From the NCBI RefSeq assembly GCF_047237965.1, contig NZ_JBDFLX010000003.1, positions 124,001-188,000 of the forward strand: DNA of 64,000 nt, given 5' to 3'. The translations under genes were made by a program, and so were the position numbers. This document shows positions 15,830-26,200 of the stretch, in pieces (the first letter of the stretch is position 1; every line of letters begins with the position of its first letter). The notes beneath the pieces were generated by a model that made no database searches, was not told the DNA's origin, and saw only the letters and a list, made by a program, of their open reading frames with translations. Origin of the DNA: Noviherbaspirillum_A sp047237965. Its GTDB lineage: Bacteria > Pseudomonadota > Gammaproteobacteria > Burkholderiales > Burkholderiaceae_D.

Positions 15830-17674
15830 TTAGAGAAGCTGTTCAAATTCTGAGCATGGCATTGGCTTAGCGAAGAGATAGCCCTGGCATTGGTCGCAGC
15901 CTTTTTCCTTTAAAAAAAGATATTGTTGTTCGGTCTCCACGCCTTCGACGACGACACGCAGCCCAAGGCTGCGGCCCAAAGCAATAATGCCGGCAATGAG
16001 CGTGCCGCGTCCTTTCACGCTTTGCAAATGTTGCAGTTGTTCAGCTGGCTCAAGTTCCTGAAGAAATGAGCGGTCGATCTTAAGTTCATCCAACGGAAAT
16101 CCACGCAGATAGCTGAGCGAGGAATATCCGGTACCGAAGTCATCCATTGACAAGTGCAAGCCCATGTTCTTGAACTGGCTAAGGAGGGCAATGCTGTCGT
16201 CTGCGTTTTTCATCAGCACGCTCTCGGTAACTTCGAACGTGAAATACTTTGGATCCACGCCGCTTGACGCCATGATGTCGCGCACCGATCCAAGAAAATC
16301 GGGACTGCTGAACTGGTGTCCGGAAACATTGATGGAAATCCTCGGAACAGCCAGGCCGCGCGCTTGCCACAAGCGGATGTGGCGGCATGCCTCGGCAAGC
16401 ACCCAAGCACCAATTGGAACAATCAAGCCGCTTTCTTCCGCCAGCGGGATAAACTCATCAGGACGAATAAAACCGCGTTCTCCGTGCTGCCAGCGGATGA
16501 GCGCCTCGGCGCCGACGATGCGCCGGGTTTGGGTATCCACCTTGGGCTGGTAGAATAGTTTCAATTCACCCAGGCCAATCGCTTTATGAAGATCGCTTTG
16601 CAGGCCGAGATACTGCAGGGAACGCTCATTAAGATCGCTAGAATAGAATTGGTAGGCATTGCCGCCCTGCTGCTTGGCAAAATTCATTGCAACCCCGGCA
16701 TTTTGCAATAACAAATCGCGTTCCGTGCTATCGCCCGGGAATACCGTGATGCCGACACTGCACGAGGTGAACAAGCGCTGGCTGGCAATTTGAAAGGGCT
16801 CATTCATCACGCCGAGGAGGCGGCGCGCAATATGGATGGCGTCTTCCTCCTTTTCGATCTCAGTGAGCAGCACCGCGAATTCATCCCCTCCCACGCGCGA
16901 AAGATAAGGGTGGCCAGCGTCGCTACGGCTGGCACTGTCCGTGCTGCGTATGCTTCTCTCGAGTCGCTGGCCCACCTCCTGAAGAAAGGCATCTGCAAAC
17001 GTCGGACCGAGTGCGTCATTGATTTTCTTGAAGCGGTCAACGTTGATATACATGAGCGCACCGTTGCGGCCATGGCGCCGCGCTTGACGCAGCGCCCAGT
17101 CCAGGTGGTCATAGAACATGCGCCGGTTGGGCAAGCCGGTCAGCAAATCGCAATAGGCAAGCCGGTCCAGATAGACCTTGGCCACAAGCGTATTCCAGAT
17201 ACGTAACGCAAGTTCGCTGGGGTCCACCGGCTTGTTAAGGAAGTCGGTCGCGCCGAGTTCGAGCGCCCGCAACTTGGCCTCAGGGCTGCTGGAAGATGTC
17301 AGTACGATGACCGGGATGTGTCGGTAACGCTCATCCAGCCGCATGAACTGCAGGATGTCGAAACCGGTCACGTCGGGCATCATCAGATCGAGCAGCACAA
17401 CGTCAGGCTTACGTTCAATCATCAAATCCATTGCCAGCGCCGGCTCACTGGTGTCAATGAAATTGCTGTATCCCGCCTCAGTCAGGAACTCCTGAACGAC
17501 CTCGATATTGATAGGCTCATCGTCCACCATCATGATACAGGCGTCCCGGAGCACGTTCAGTTCGCTGCCGTAGCCACTCATGTCGTGCAGTTTCAGCGCA
17601 CTGCCTGAGTCCGGCAGCACCGGGGGTATATGAGGGTGTGTCACGTGTTTGCTTTCCGTTTTAAAGATTGTCAT
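15830..17674 (-). CDS. Response regulator with GGDEF and EAL domains
   Basis: The 614-residue protein has an N-terminal receiver (residues about 44-160) with the acidic pocket DDE (51-53) and phosphoacceptor Asp 96 in VVLLDLMMP. A GGDEF domain follows (CDLLTGLPNRR, RVGGDEFAV at 261-269) and then an EAL domain (GAEALIRWQH with Glu 390, DDFGTGYSSLSYL). Both catalytic signatures are intact, so it could make or break cyclic-di-GMP. There is no RxxD inhibitory site in front of GGDEF. Its ATG overlaps the stop of the hybrid kinase by 4 bases, so the kinase, through its Hpt, is the likely phosphodonor. It is the last gene of the seven-gene block. Confidence 0.93.
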   Translation of the reverse strand: MTIFKTESKHVTHPHIPPVLPDSGSALKLHDMSGYGSELNVLRDACIMMVDDEPINIEVVQEFLTEAGYSNFIDTSEPALAMDLMIERKPDVVLLDLMMPDVTGFDILQFMRLDERYRHIPVIVLTSSSSPEAKLRALELGATDFLNKPVDPSELALRIWNTLVAKVYLDRLAYCDLLTGLPNRRMFYDHLDWALRQARRHGRNGALMYINVDRFKKINDALGPTFADAFLQEVGQRLERSIRSTDSASRSDAGHPYLSRVGGDEFAVLLTEIEKEEDAIHIARRLLGVMNEPFQIASQRLFTSCSVGITVFPGDSTERDLLLQNAGVAMNFAKQQGGNAYQFYSSDLNERSLQYLGLQSDLHKAIGLGELKLFYQPKVDTQTRRIVGAEALIRWQHGERGFIRPDEFIPLAEESGLIVPIGAWVLAEACRHIRLWQARGLAVPRISINVSGHQFSSPDFLGSVRDIMASSGVDPKYFTFEVTESVLMKNADDSIALLSQFKNMGLHLSMDDFGTGYSSLSYLRGFPLDELKIDRSFLQELEPAEQLQHLQSVKGRGTLIAGIIALGRSLGLRVVVEGVETEQQYLFLKEKGCDQCQGYLFAKPMPCSEFEQLL

Positions 17675-20226
17675 TCCGTTGCGCTCGGTTCGACGATGCG
17701 GGCTTGCAAACTGCGAAGCAGCGCTAGCGATGCGGCAACAGCTTGTTCGTCGTTTCGTTCTATGCGGCTTTCAAGCTCTGCCGACGGATCGGTGAAGGCA
17801 TCATAGCCAACCGTTCCAGCCGCCCCCTTGAGCCAATGCACCAACGCGGCCAGTGCGGCCAAATCGCGGGCCTGCCAGGCGGCATCCATGGCGTCGAGCT
17901 GCTCCGCGAGGCGGGAGGTGAATTTGCGGATCGAATTGTGCAGCCGCGGCCGGTTGGCCAAACGCGACAGCAGCGGACCCGAGTCGGCCTGCGCATCGTC
18001 GGCGGCCAAAGCCGGCGCAGGGGACGCGAGCGGCAGGGCCGGCGCGGTATGCACGGCATGCCCTGCCGGGAGCCTGGCTTGGGCCTGCCGCTCCGGGGTG
18101 TGAACCTGTTTGCCGCCGAGTACGCCGGCGACCGTGGCGAGCAAGCCATCGATGTGTATCGGCTTGGTGAGATAGCCGCTACATCCAGCTGCGATGACTT
18201 CCTGCTCAAAGCCGTTCATTGCATGTGCCGTCAGCGCGAAGATTGGCTGCGCATAGCCGCGTTCGCGCAGCCGGCCCGTCGCCATGAAGCCATCCATAAC
18301 CGGCATCTGCATGTCCATTAGCACCAAGCCATAATTGCGCGCCAGCGCCATTTCCATCCCGACCAAGCCATTCTCCGCCTGGTCCACCGTCGCGCCGCAT
18401 TCTTCCAGCACAAGCCTTAGCAGTTCCCGATTTTCGGGCCCATCGTCCACCACCAGCACCCGGCTGCCTGTGGGGAAAACCCATTGAAGGGCCTGCTCGC
18501 TGCGGGAGGTGACTTCGCTGGCTGCGACAACCTGTTCTGGCGTCAGCATGGGGACGCCTTCGATCGCACCACAATCGATACGGATGGCAAACGTGCTTCC
18601 CTGGCCCAGAACGCTGGTAGCAACGATATCGCCGCCGAGGGCGCGGGCAAAGCGCCTCGATATCGACAGGCCAAGGCCGGTGCCGCCGAACCGACGTGTG
18701 ACGCTGGTGTCGGCCTGCACGAAAGCCTCAAAGACGGCGGACAGCTTGTCCGAAGCAATGCCAATGCCGCTGTCGATCACATCGATTGCGAAAAGCGCCT
18801 TGTCGTTCTCATACCCCCCTTGCTCCATGTAGAGTTCAATGCGAACGCTCCCGCGCTCGGTAAACTTGATCGCGTTCCCCACCAAATTCGTGACAATCTG
18901 GCGCAGCCGCCCCGGGTCTGTCCTGATGGCTCGCGGTATTGGGCTCCTGGCGGCAATGTTTACCGTGATTCCTTTTTCCGCCGCGCGCACGGCTAGCACA
19001 TTGGCGACCTCCAGCACAACCAAGTGAGCTGCGCATTCCGCAATCTCCATCTCCATTTGCCCCGCCTCGACCTTGGACAGGTCAAGGATGTCGTTGATCA
19101 GTTCCAGCAAATGCCGGCCGCTGGAATGGATCGTATTGAGGAACTTGAGCGACTCTTGCTCGCTCTTGCCGTAGCCCCGCTGCAGCAGTTCGGTAAAGCC
19201 GAGGATGGCGTTCATGGGGGTGCGGATCTCGTGACTCATGTTGGCCAGAAACTCGCTCTTGGCCCTGCTGGCCGATTCGGCCTGATCCTTCGCCTGATAG
19301 AGTTCAATCTTGTTGCGCTCGATCTCGGTGACGTCGTTGAAGCTGATGAACACGCCGTTGGGCTTGCCCTGCTCGGCAAGCACCGGGGAGCAATTGACCA
19401 CGAACATGCGCTGCTCGCCGCGGCTGTCGCGTAGATGGATGATGCTGTCGACGGACTGGGCATTTCTCTTGAGCTGCGCCAGCCATGGCATGGATGCCTT
19501 TGCGGCAGGTCGGCCATTGCTATCGATCCAGGGCAGCTCGGCCGCGCTCTTCCCGAGCAGCGCGTCCGGCCTCACGCCCGCCAACGTGGCGAACGCTTCA
19601 TTGGCGAGCACGATGTTCTGGCGGCGGTCCAGAACAAGCAGGCCTTCCGCCAGGGTGTCGAGCGCGGCGCGCACCCGGCCCGGTATGGCCTCCGACGGAT
19701 CCAGATGGCGCAGCACCTTGCCCAGGTAAAAATAGAACATCAGTGCGCAGGCTACCGTCATGAACGTCACCAGCATCAGCAGCGGTGAATTAAGCATAGC
19801 GGTCAAGCCCACACCGTGGCCATCCGAATAACGCAGCTCTAGCTGGCCCCACTTTGCACTGCCCGAGAAGATGGGCACATGCAGCTGGGTATCGGTGGAA
19901 TGGGTGTCCGCGACCTCGGACCACAGGCGAGCATGGTCGCCGACGGCGACCAGCAGCGTTCGATCCGCGCCGCGCACGCCGGCTGACAGTAGCTCCGCAT
20001 TGCGCTTGACAACCATCCTCAGGATGGACTCGAAGGTCGCCAGATCGTTGCGAGTCACCAGAGCGGTGCTGGTGATGGCCAGCGATTCAGCCAGCGCGGC
20101 GCGGCCGTCGCGGATAGCGGCCGGCCGGTCCGGCACCAGCCCGAAGAACGAGGCGGCGAACAGCGTGCTAGTCACCAGTACGGCTAGGCCCAGCGAAATA
20201 TAGGTTTTGGCATTCAATGCCTTCAT
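17671..20226 (-). CDS. Hybrid histidine kinase with receiver and Hpt domains
   Basis: The 851-residue membrane sensor has transmembrane segments near 10-30 and 147-170 enclosing a periplasmic domain of about 115 residues. A PAS domain (about 183-300) comes next, then HisKA with FLANMSHEIRTPMNA (His 332), an HATPase_c domain (NLVGNAIKFTERG, GGTGLGLSISRR), a receiver (VLVVDDGPENRELL, LVLMDMQMPVMDG) and a C-terminal Hpt (VHWLKGAAGTVGYDAF). This is the BarA/EvgS-type phosphorelay layout. The start codon overlaps the stop of the giant surface-protein gene by 4 bases and its stop overlaps the regulator gene. The signal could be envelope state or export of the surface protein, which is inference from context. 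Confidence 0.92.
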   Translation of the reverse strand: MKALNAKTYISLGLAVLVTSTLFAASFFGLVPDRPAAIRDGRAALAESLAITSTALVTRNDLATFESILRMVVKRNAELLSAGVRGADRTLLVAVGDHARLWSEVADTHSTDTQLHVPIFSGSAKWGQLELRYSDGHGVGLTAMLNSPLLMLVTFMTVACALMFYFYLGKVLRHLDPSEAIPGRVRAALDTLAEGLLVLDRRQNIVLANEAFATLAGVRPDALLGKSAAELPWIDSNGRPAAKASMPWLAQLKRNAQSVDSIIHLRDSRGEQRMFVVNCSPVLAEQGKPNGVFISFNDVTEIERNKIELYQAKDQAESASRAKSEFLANMSHEIRTPMNAILGFTELLQRGYGKSEQESLKFLNTIHSSGRHLLELINDILDLSKVEAGQMEMEIAECAAHLVVLEVANVLAVRAAEKGITVNIAARSPIPRAIRTDPGRLRQIVTNLVGNAIKFTERGSVRIELYMEQGGYENDKALFAIDVIDSGIGIASDKLSAVFEAFVQADTSVTRRFGGTGLGLSISRRFARALGGDIVATSVLGQGSTFAIRIDCGAIEGVPMLTPEQVVAASEVTSRSEQALQWVFPTGSRVLVVDDGPENRELLRLVLEECGATVDQAENGLVGMEMALARNYGLVLMDMQMPVMDGFMATGRLRERGYAQPIFALTAHAMNGFEQEVIAAGCSGYLTKPIHIDGLLATVAGVLGGKQVHTPERQAQARLPAGHAVHTAPALPLASPAPALAADDAQADSGPLLSRLANRPRLHNSIRKFTSRLAEQLDAMDAAWQARDLAALAALVHWLKGAAGTVGYDAFTDPSAELESRIERNDEQAVAASLALLRSLQARIVEPSATE

Positions 20227-23200
20227 TTACGGCCCTCCTCTGCTGCCTGCGCGGCGGTTTTATCTTTGCTAGTTTCGCCGGCGCCGATAATAGATTCAAG
20301 CGAGTCGTCCGCCTCTTTCGCCTCTTTCTCCTCTTCGTCCATGAACTGCTTAAGAACCGGCAGCGGGTCGACAAACCGCCAGGCCGGTAGTGAGGACAAG
20401 AGGCTGGTGGCCAGCACGCCGCCGCGCAGCAGCCAGATCACATAGCCAACCGAGAAGCTGGTGCCGACGGCCACTGTAGCGCCGACGACGCGCTGTTCGG
20501 CCTCTTCGCTGGCCTTCACGCTCTGGCGCAGTTCGTCTAGGCCGCGCATCATGCTGTCACTGCGCATTGCGGCTCGGGACTGCTCAAGCACGGACGCCGG
20601 CAAGGCCGGGGACTGGAGTGCGCCGACCTCGAAGAAATTGTTGCCGTCGGCATCGCCGGCCCGCATTGCCAGGAAGCTGACGGCAAGCGACCGCGCCCCG
20701 GCGCCGGCATGGCGATTCGCAGCCGTTGCAGGGGCAGTCTGCGCCATCTCCTGTGCCGGCAAGGCAAGGTTGGCAGATTCGGCTGCCATCTTGTGCGGCA
20801 AGACTTCGGACGCGGTCAGCCGCGCCAGCAGGGCCGGCTTTTTCTCGGCGGATGACTTGTCCTGCGCGTCTGCCGTCGTGCGCGTCGAAGGCTCCGTCTG
20901 TGGTGGCGTCACGCCAGCCTGGGACACTGGCATGGGTGGCGGAACGCCAATGGAGGCGGTGATGCTGACGCGCACTTCGGCGGGCTTCCCCTGCAGGCCA
21001 TGCGCATCGATGGCGGCATAGGAAAACCGGGCCTCTCCTGCCCAGCCGGCTTGGGGCCGGAAATACACCCGCGCCGCATCGCCAGCTACGTTTAGCGTCG
21101 AGCCGGAGGACAGCAGCTGCGTGCCGGCGGCGTCGAAATACAGCGTGCCATGGGCAGGCAGGCGGACGATGACGATGGAAACCGGATCGGCATCTGTATC
21201 TTCCGCAAGCAAGACCACGGCCAGCAAGGTGCCCGCATCTTGCTGGCCAGTCACAGCTGCCCCCCACCCTACTGGAGCGTCGTTGATCGAGGTCGTGATG
21301 ACGCTCGCCAGCGCTTCAGCCAGCGCGCCCGATTCATCCCGGAGCGTGAGGAAGAAAATCGTTGTGTCGGTCGCACCGGGCGTAACGCGGTTTGCCGTGG
21401 GCGTGAACACCAGGCCACGCAGCGCGGCCGTGGCCTGCGACGCCGTGCCGGTGAAGGTGTAAATCCCGGTCGCGCCGTCATAGGTGCCGCCGCCGAGGTT
21501 GGTCAGCGACCCCTTGTCGGCGCTGTCGAGCTTCACCTGCACGGTTAGCTGCTGCGATGCGTTGTCGGCGTCGGCAATCGTTACGCCCGCAAATGGCGAA
21601 AGCGTAGCATTGTCATTGACACCCTGGCCAGCCAGCGTGCCGCTGATGACGGGCGCATCGTTGACCGAGCGCGCGTCCACCGTGGTGCTGCTGTCAGTGA
21701 CGGTAGCAAAGCCGTCGTTCACGGTAAGCGTCAGGGTCGTGGTGTCAATCGTGTTGGGCAGTACGCGGTTTGCCGTCGGCGTGAACACCAGCCCGCGCAG
21801 CGCGGCCGTGGCCTGGGCAGCGGTGCCGGTGAAGGTGTAGATACGCGAATTGACGTCGTAGCTGCCGCCGCCAAGGTTGGTCAGCGAGCCCTTGTCGGCG
21901 CTGTCGAGCTTCACCTGCACGGTTAGCTGCTGCGATGCGTTGTCGGCGTCGGCAATCGTTACGCCCGCAAATGGCGAAAGGCTGGACTTGTCGTCGACAG
22001 CCTGGCCAGCCAGCGTGCCGCTAACGATGGGCGCATCGTTGATCGAGCGCGAATCCATCGTGGTGGTGCTGTCAGTGATGGTAGCAAAGCCGTCGTTCAC
22101 GGTAAGCGTCAGGGTCGTGGTGTCAATCGTATTGGGTAGTACGCGGTTTGCCGTCGGCGTGAACACCAGGCCACGCAGCGCGGCCGTGGCCTGCGACGCC
22201 GTGCCGGTGAAGGTGTAAATCCCGGTCGCGCCGTCATAGGTGCCGCCGCCGAGGTTGGTCAGCGAGCCCTTGTCGGCGCTGTCGAGCTTCATCTGCACCG
22301 TCAGCTGCTGCGACGCGTTGTCGGCGTCGGCAATCGTTACGCCCGCAAATGGCGAAAGGCTGGACTTGTCGTCGACAGCCTGGCCAGCCAGCGTGCCGCT
22401 AACGATGGGCGCATCGTTGATCGAGCGCGAATCCACCGTGGTGGTGCTGTCAGTGATGGTAGCAAAGCCGTCGTTCACGGTAAGCGTCAGGGTCGTGGTG
22501 TCAATCGTATTGGGCAGTACGCGGTTTGCCGTCGGCGTGAACACCAGCCCGCGCAGCGCGGCCGTGGCCTGGGCAGCGGTGCCGGTGAAGGTGTAAATCC
22601 CGGTCGCGCCGTCATAGGTGCCGCCGCCGAGGTTGGTCAGCGAGCCCTTGTCGGCGCTGTCGAGCTTCATCTGCACGGTTAGCTGCTGCGATGCGTTGTC
22701 GGCGTCGGCAATCGTTACGCCCGCAAATGGCGAAAGGCTGGACTTGTCGTCGACAGCCTGGCCAGCCAGCGTGCCGCTAACGATGGGCGCATCGTTGATC
22801 GAGCGCGAATCCACCGTGGTGGTGCTGTCAGTGATGGTAGCAAAGCCGTCGTTCACGGTAAGCGTCAGGGTCGTGGTGTCAATCGTATTGGGCAGTACGC
22901 GGTTTGCCGTAGGCGTGAACACCAGGCCACGCAGCGCGGCCGTGGCCTGCGACGCCGTGCCGGTGAAGGTGTAAATCCCGGTCGCGCCGTCGTAGCTGCC
23001 GCCGCCAAGGTTGGTCAGCGAGCCCTTGTCGGCGCTGTCGAGCTTCACCTGCACGGTTAGCTGCTGCGATGCGTTGTCGGCGTCGGCAATCGTTACGCCC
23101 GCAAATGGCGAAAGGCTGGACTTGTCGTCGACAGCCTGGCCAGCCAGCGTGCCGCTAACGATGGGCGCATCGTTGATCGAGCGCGAATCCATCGTGGTGG

Positions 23201-26200
23201 TGCTGTCAGTGATGGTAGCAAAGCCGTCGTTCACGACAAGCGTCAGGGTCGTGGTGTCAATCGTGTTGGGCAGCACGCGGTTTGCCGTAGGCGTGAACAC
23301 CAGGCCACGCAGCGCGGCCGTGGCCTGCGACGCCGTGCCGGTGAAGGTGTAAATCCCGGTCGCGCCGTCATAGGTGCCGCCGCCGAGGTTGGTCAGCGAC
23401 CCCTTGTCGGCGCTGTCGAGCTTCACCTGCACCGTCAGCTGCTGCGACGCGTTGTCGGCGTCGGCAATCATCACGCCCGCAAATGGCGAAAGGCTGGACT
23501 TGTCGTCGACAGCCTGGCCAGCCAGCGTGCCGCTAACGATGGGCGCATCGTTGATCGAGCGCGAATCCATCGTGGTGGTGCTGTCAGTGATGGTAGCAAA
23601 GCCGTCGTTCACGACAAGCGTCAGGGTCGTGGTGTCAATCGTGTTGGGCAGCACGCGGTTTGCCGTAGGCGTGAACACCAGGCCACGCAGCGCGGCCGTG
23701 GCCTGCGACGCCGTGCCGGTGAAGGTGTAGATACGCGAATTGACGTCGTAGCTGCCGCCGCCAAGGTTGGTCAGCGACCCCTTGTCGGCGCTGTCGAGCT
23801 TCACCTGCACCGTCAGCTGCTGCGACGCGTTGTCGGCGTCGGCAATCATCACGCCCGCAAATGGCGAAAGGCTGGACTTGTCGTCGACAGCCTGGCCAGC
23901 CAGCGTGCCGCTAACGATGGGCGCATCGTTGATCGAGCGCGAATCCATCGTGGTGGTGCTGTCAGTGATGGTAGCAAAGCCGTCGTTCACGGTAAGCGTC
24001 AGGGTCGTGGTGTCAATCGTGTTGGGCAGTACGCGGTTTGCCGTCGGCGTGAACACCAGCCCGCGCAGCGCGGCCGTGGCCTGGGCAGCGGTGCCGGTGA
24101 AGGTGTAAATCCCGGTCGCGCCGTCATAGGTGCCGCCGCCGAGGTTGGTCAGCGAGCCCTTGTCGGCGCTGTCGAGCTTCATCTGCACCGTCAGCTGCTG
24201 CGACGCGTTGTCGGCGTCGGCAATCGTTACGCCCGCAAATGGCGAAAGGCTGGACTTGTCGTCGACAGCCTGGCCAGCCAGCGTGCCGGTAATCACAGGC
24301 GCATCGTTGACCGAGGTCGAGATTACGGTTGTTGCAGAGTTCGTTGCCGTGGCAATGCCATCGCTGACGCTGATGACGAAACTGGTAGTTTCCGTTGCGA
24401 GCGGGACGACCCGGTTCTCGGTGGGCGTAAATCTCACGCTATGCACTGCGGCGTTCACTTGGTCAGCGCTGCCCGTAAAGGTGTAGACACCGGCGCTGTA
24501 TGACCCGCCCAAAATGCTCGACAGTGAGCCCTTGGCGGCATCGTCCAACGCAATAGTCACGGTGAGCTGCTGGGCCGGGCTGTCGATATCGGCAATCGTG
24601 ACGTCGCTGAATGGCTGCAGGCTGCCATTGTCATTGACCTGGTGGCCAGCGGTGGCGCCGCTGATGGTGGGCGCATCGTTGCCGCCGGTGATGGTGATGA
24701 CCAGCGTTGCGCTTGCCGTGCCGCCTTTTCCATCGCTAATCGTGTAATTGAAAATATCGCTGGAGACCGCCCCCTGGCCGAGCGCCCTGCTTTCCAGCCC
24801 ATTTGCCAGGTAACTATACGAGCCATCGCTTGCAATCGTCAGCAAACCATAGTCGCTGCGGATCGAGATGGATGATCCTGGATCAATGCCAGATGTACTG
24901 TCGCCAGATTGCACGGCAAGGATGGTCAGTTGGTCTCCGGCATCGACATCCGTGTCATTATAGAGCAGGCCGTTCGCGGCGTTGACGTCAAGGCTCGCAT
25001 CTTGCGGCAGCGCTGCGCTGTCGGCCTCGGCAACCGGCGCATGGTTCACATGACTGATCGTGATGGCTACTGTCGCCGGGTCTGAGACCAGCGATCCGTC
25101 ACTCGTCCGGTAAGTAAAGGTATCGGTGCCGAAGTAGCTGACATTAGGGGTGTAGATGAAAGAACCATCCGTGTTAAGCACCAGCGTGCCATGCGACGGC
25201 CCGTTTTCCAGCACGGCAGATAACGTTTCCTTTCCTTCACCGTCCATATCGTTCGTCAGCACGCTGTCCGGTGCCGCCACTACCAGCCTGCCATCCTCCT
25301 GCACCGTATACCCGCCATCGTCGACCGCAATTGGCGCGGTATTCTTGCCCAGGATGACGATGCGCAGTGTCGCGCTGGAGACAGCCCCGGACGAGTCCGA
25401 TATCTGATAGGTGAATGTCTCTGTCAGCGATTGACCGGCCTGCAGGCTTGCAACGGGGTCCTGCCCGTCCAGCACATAGCTGAAAGCACCGTTGGCGTTG
25501 AAGCTGAGGCTGCCATACTGGCCCCGCAGGCTCTGTCCCGGCGCACTGCTCGTGGCCGCATAACCGGCCGCCAGCACCACGAGAGAATCCGGGATTAGCA
25601 TCTGGTCCGGGTCCCGGTCATTGGCAAGCAGGCCGGCTGCGGCAACGACCAGGTTGTTTCCCTTGAACACGGCATAACTGTCATCGACTGCCGTTGGCGC
25701 GTCATTCTTTCCAAGCACACTGAACGTCAGCATGGACGATGCACCGGCGTTGTTATTGTCGTGGATGAAGTAAGCAAACACGTCGCTTGCCGTTTGCCCG
25801 GCAGCCAGCGCGCGGGCGGCTGCCCCGGCGGTGTACTCGTAGCTGCCGTCGGATCTGATCAGCAGGGTTCCATATACGCCATTGACCACGGTGCCTTGCG
25901 CTGTCACCGCTACCCCACTGTCGGAATTTGCTGGCATTACCGCATCCACCGCCAGCACTGCCCCGGCATCAGAATCGGAATCGTTGGCCAATACTCCCGT
26001 GGCAGGGCTGATGAAGCGGTCGTCCTGCGTGATGTTGACGATATCGGGCGCGGCGACCGGCGGATTGTTTGCAGGAATATAATTGGCGACGAAAACGCCG
26101 TTGGCATCGCCCACGCCATTGCCCTCCCACGCGATGGCGGCGGCGCCGGCAGCGTTCATGGCCACCACGGAAAGGGACTGATTCAGGGCTGTAGTCGTGT

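Noticed and set aside
21285..24308. Possible CRISPR or other regularly spaced array
   Set aside because: The units are 378-base coding repeats within one protein; there are no short direct repeats with unique spacers.
21484..24486. Series of plus-strand open frames of 113-118 codons spaced 378 bases apart
   Set aside because: They are antisense shadows of the tandem repeats in the giant surface-protein gene; their spacing copies the repeat length and they have no family match.
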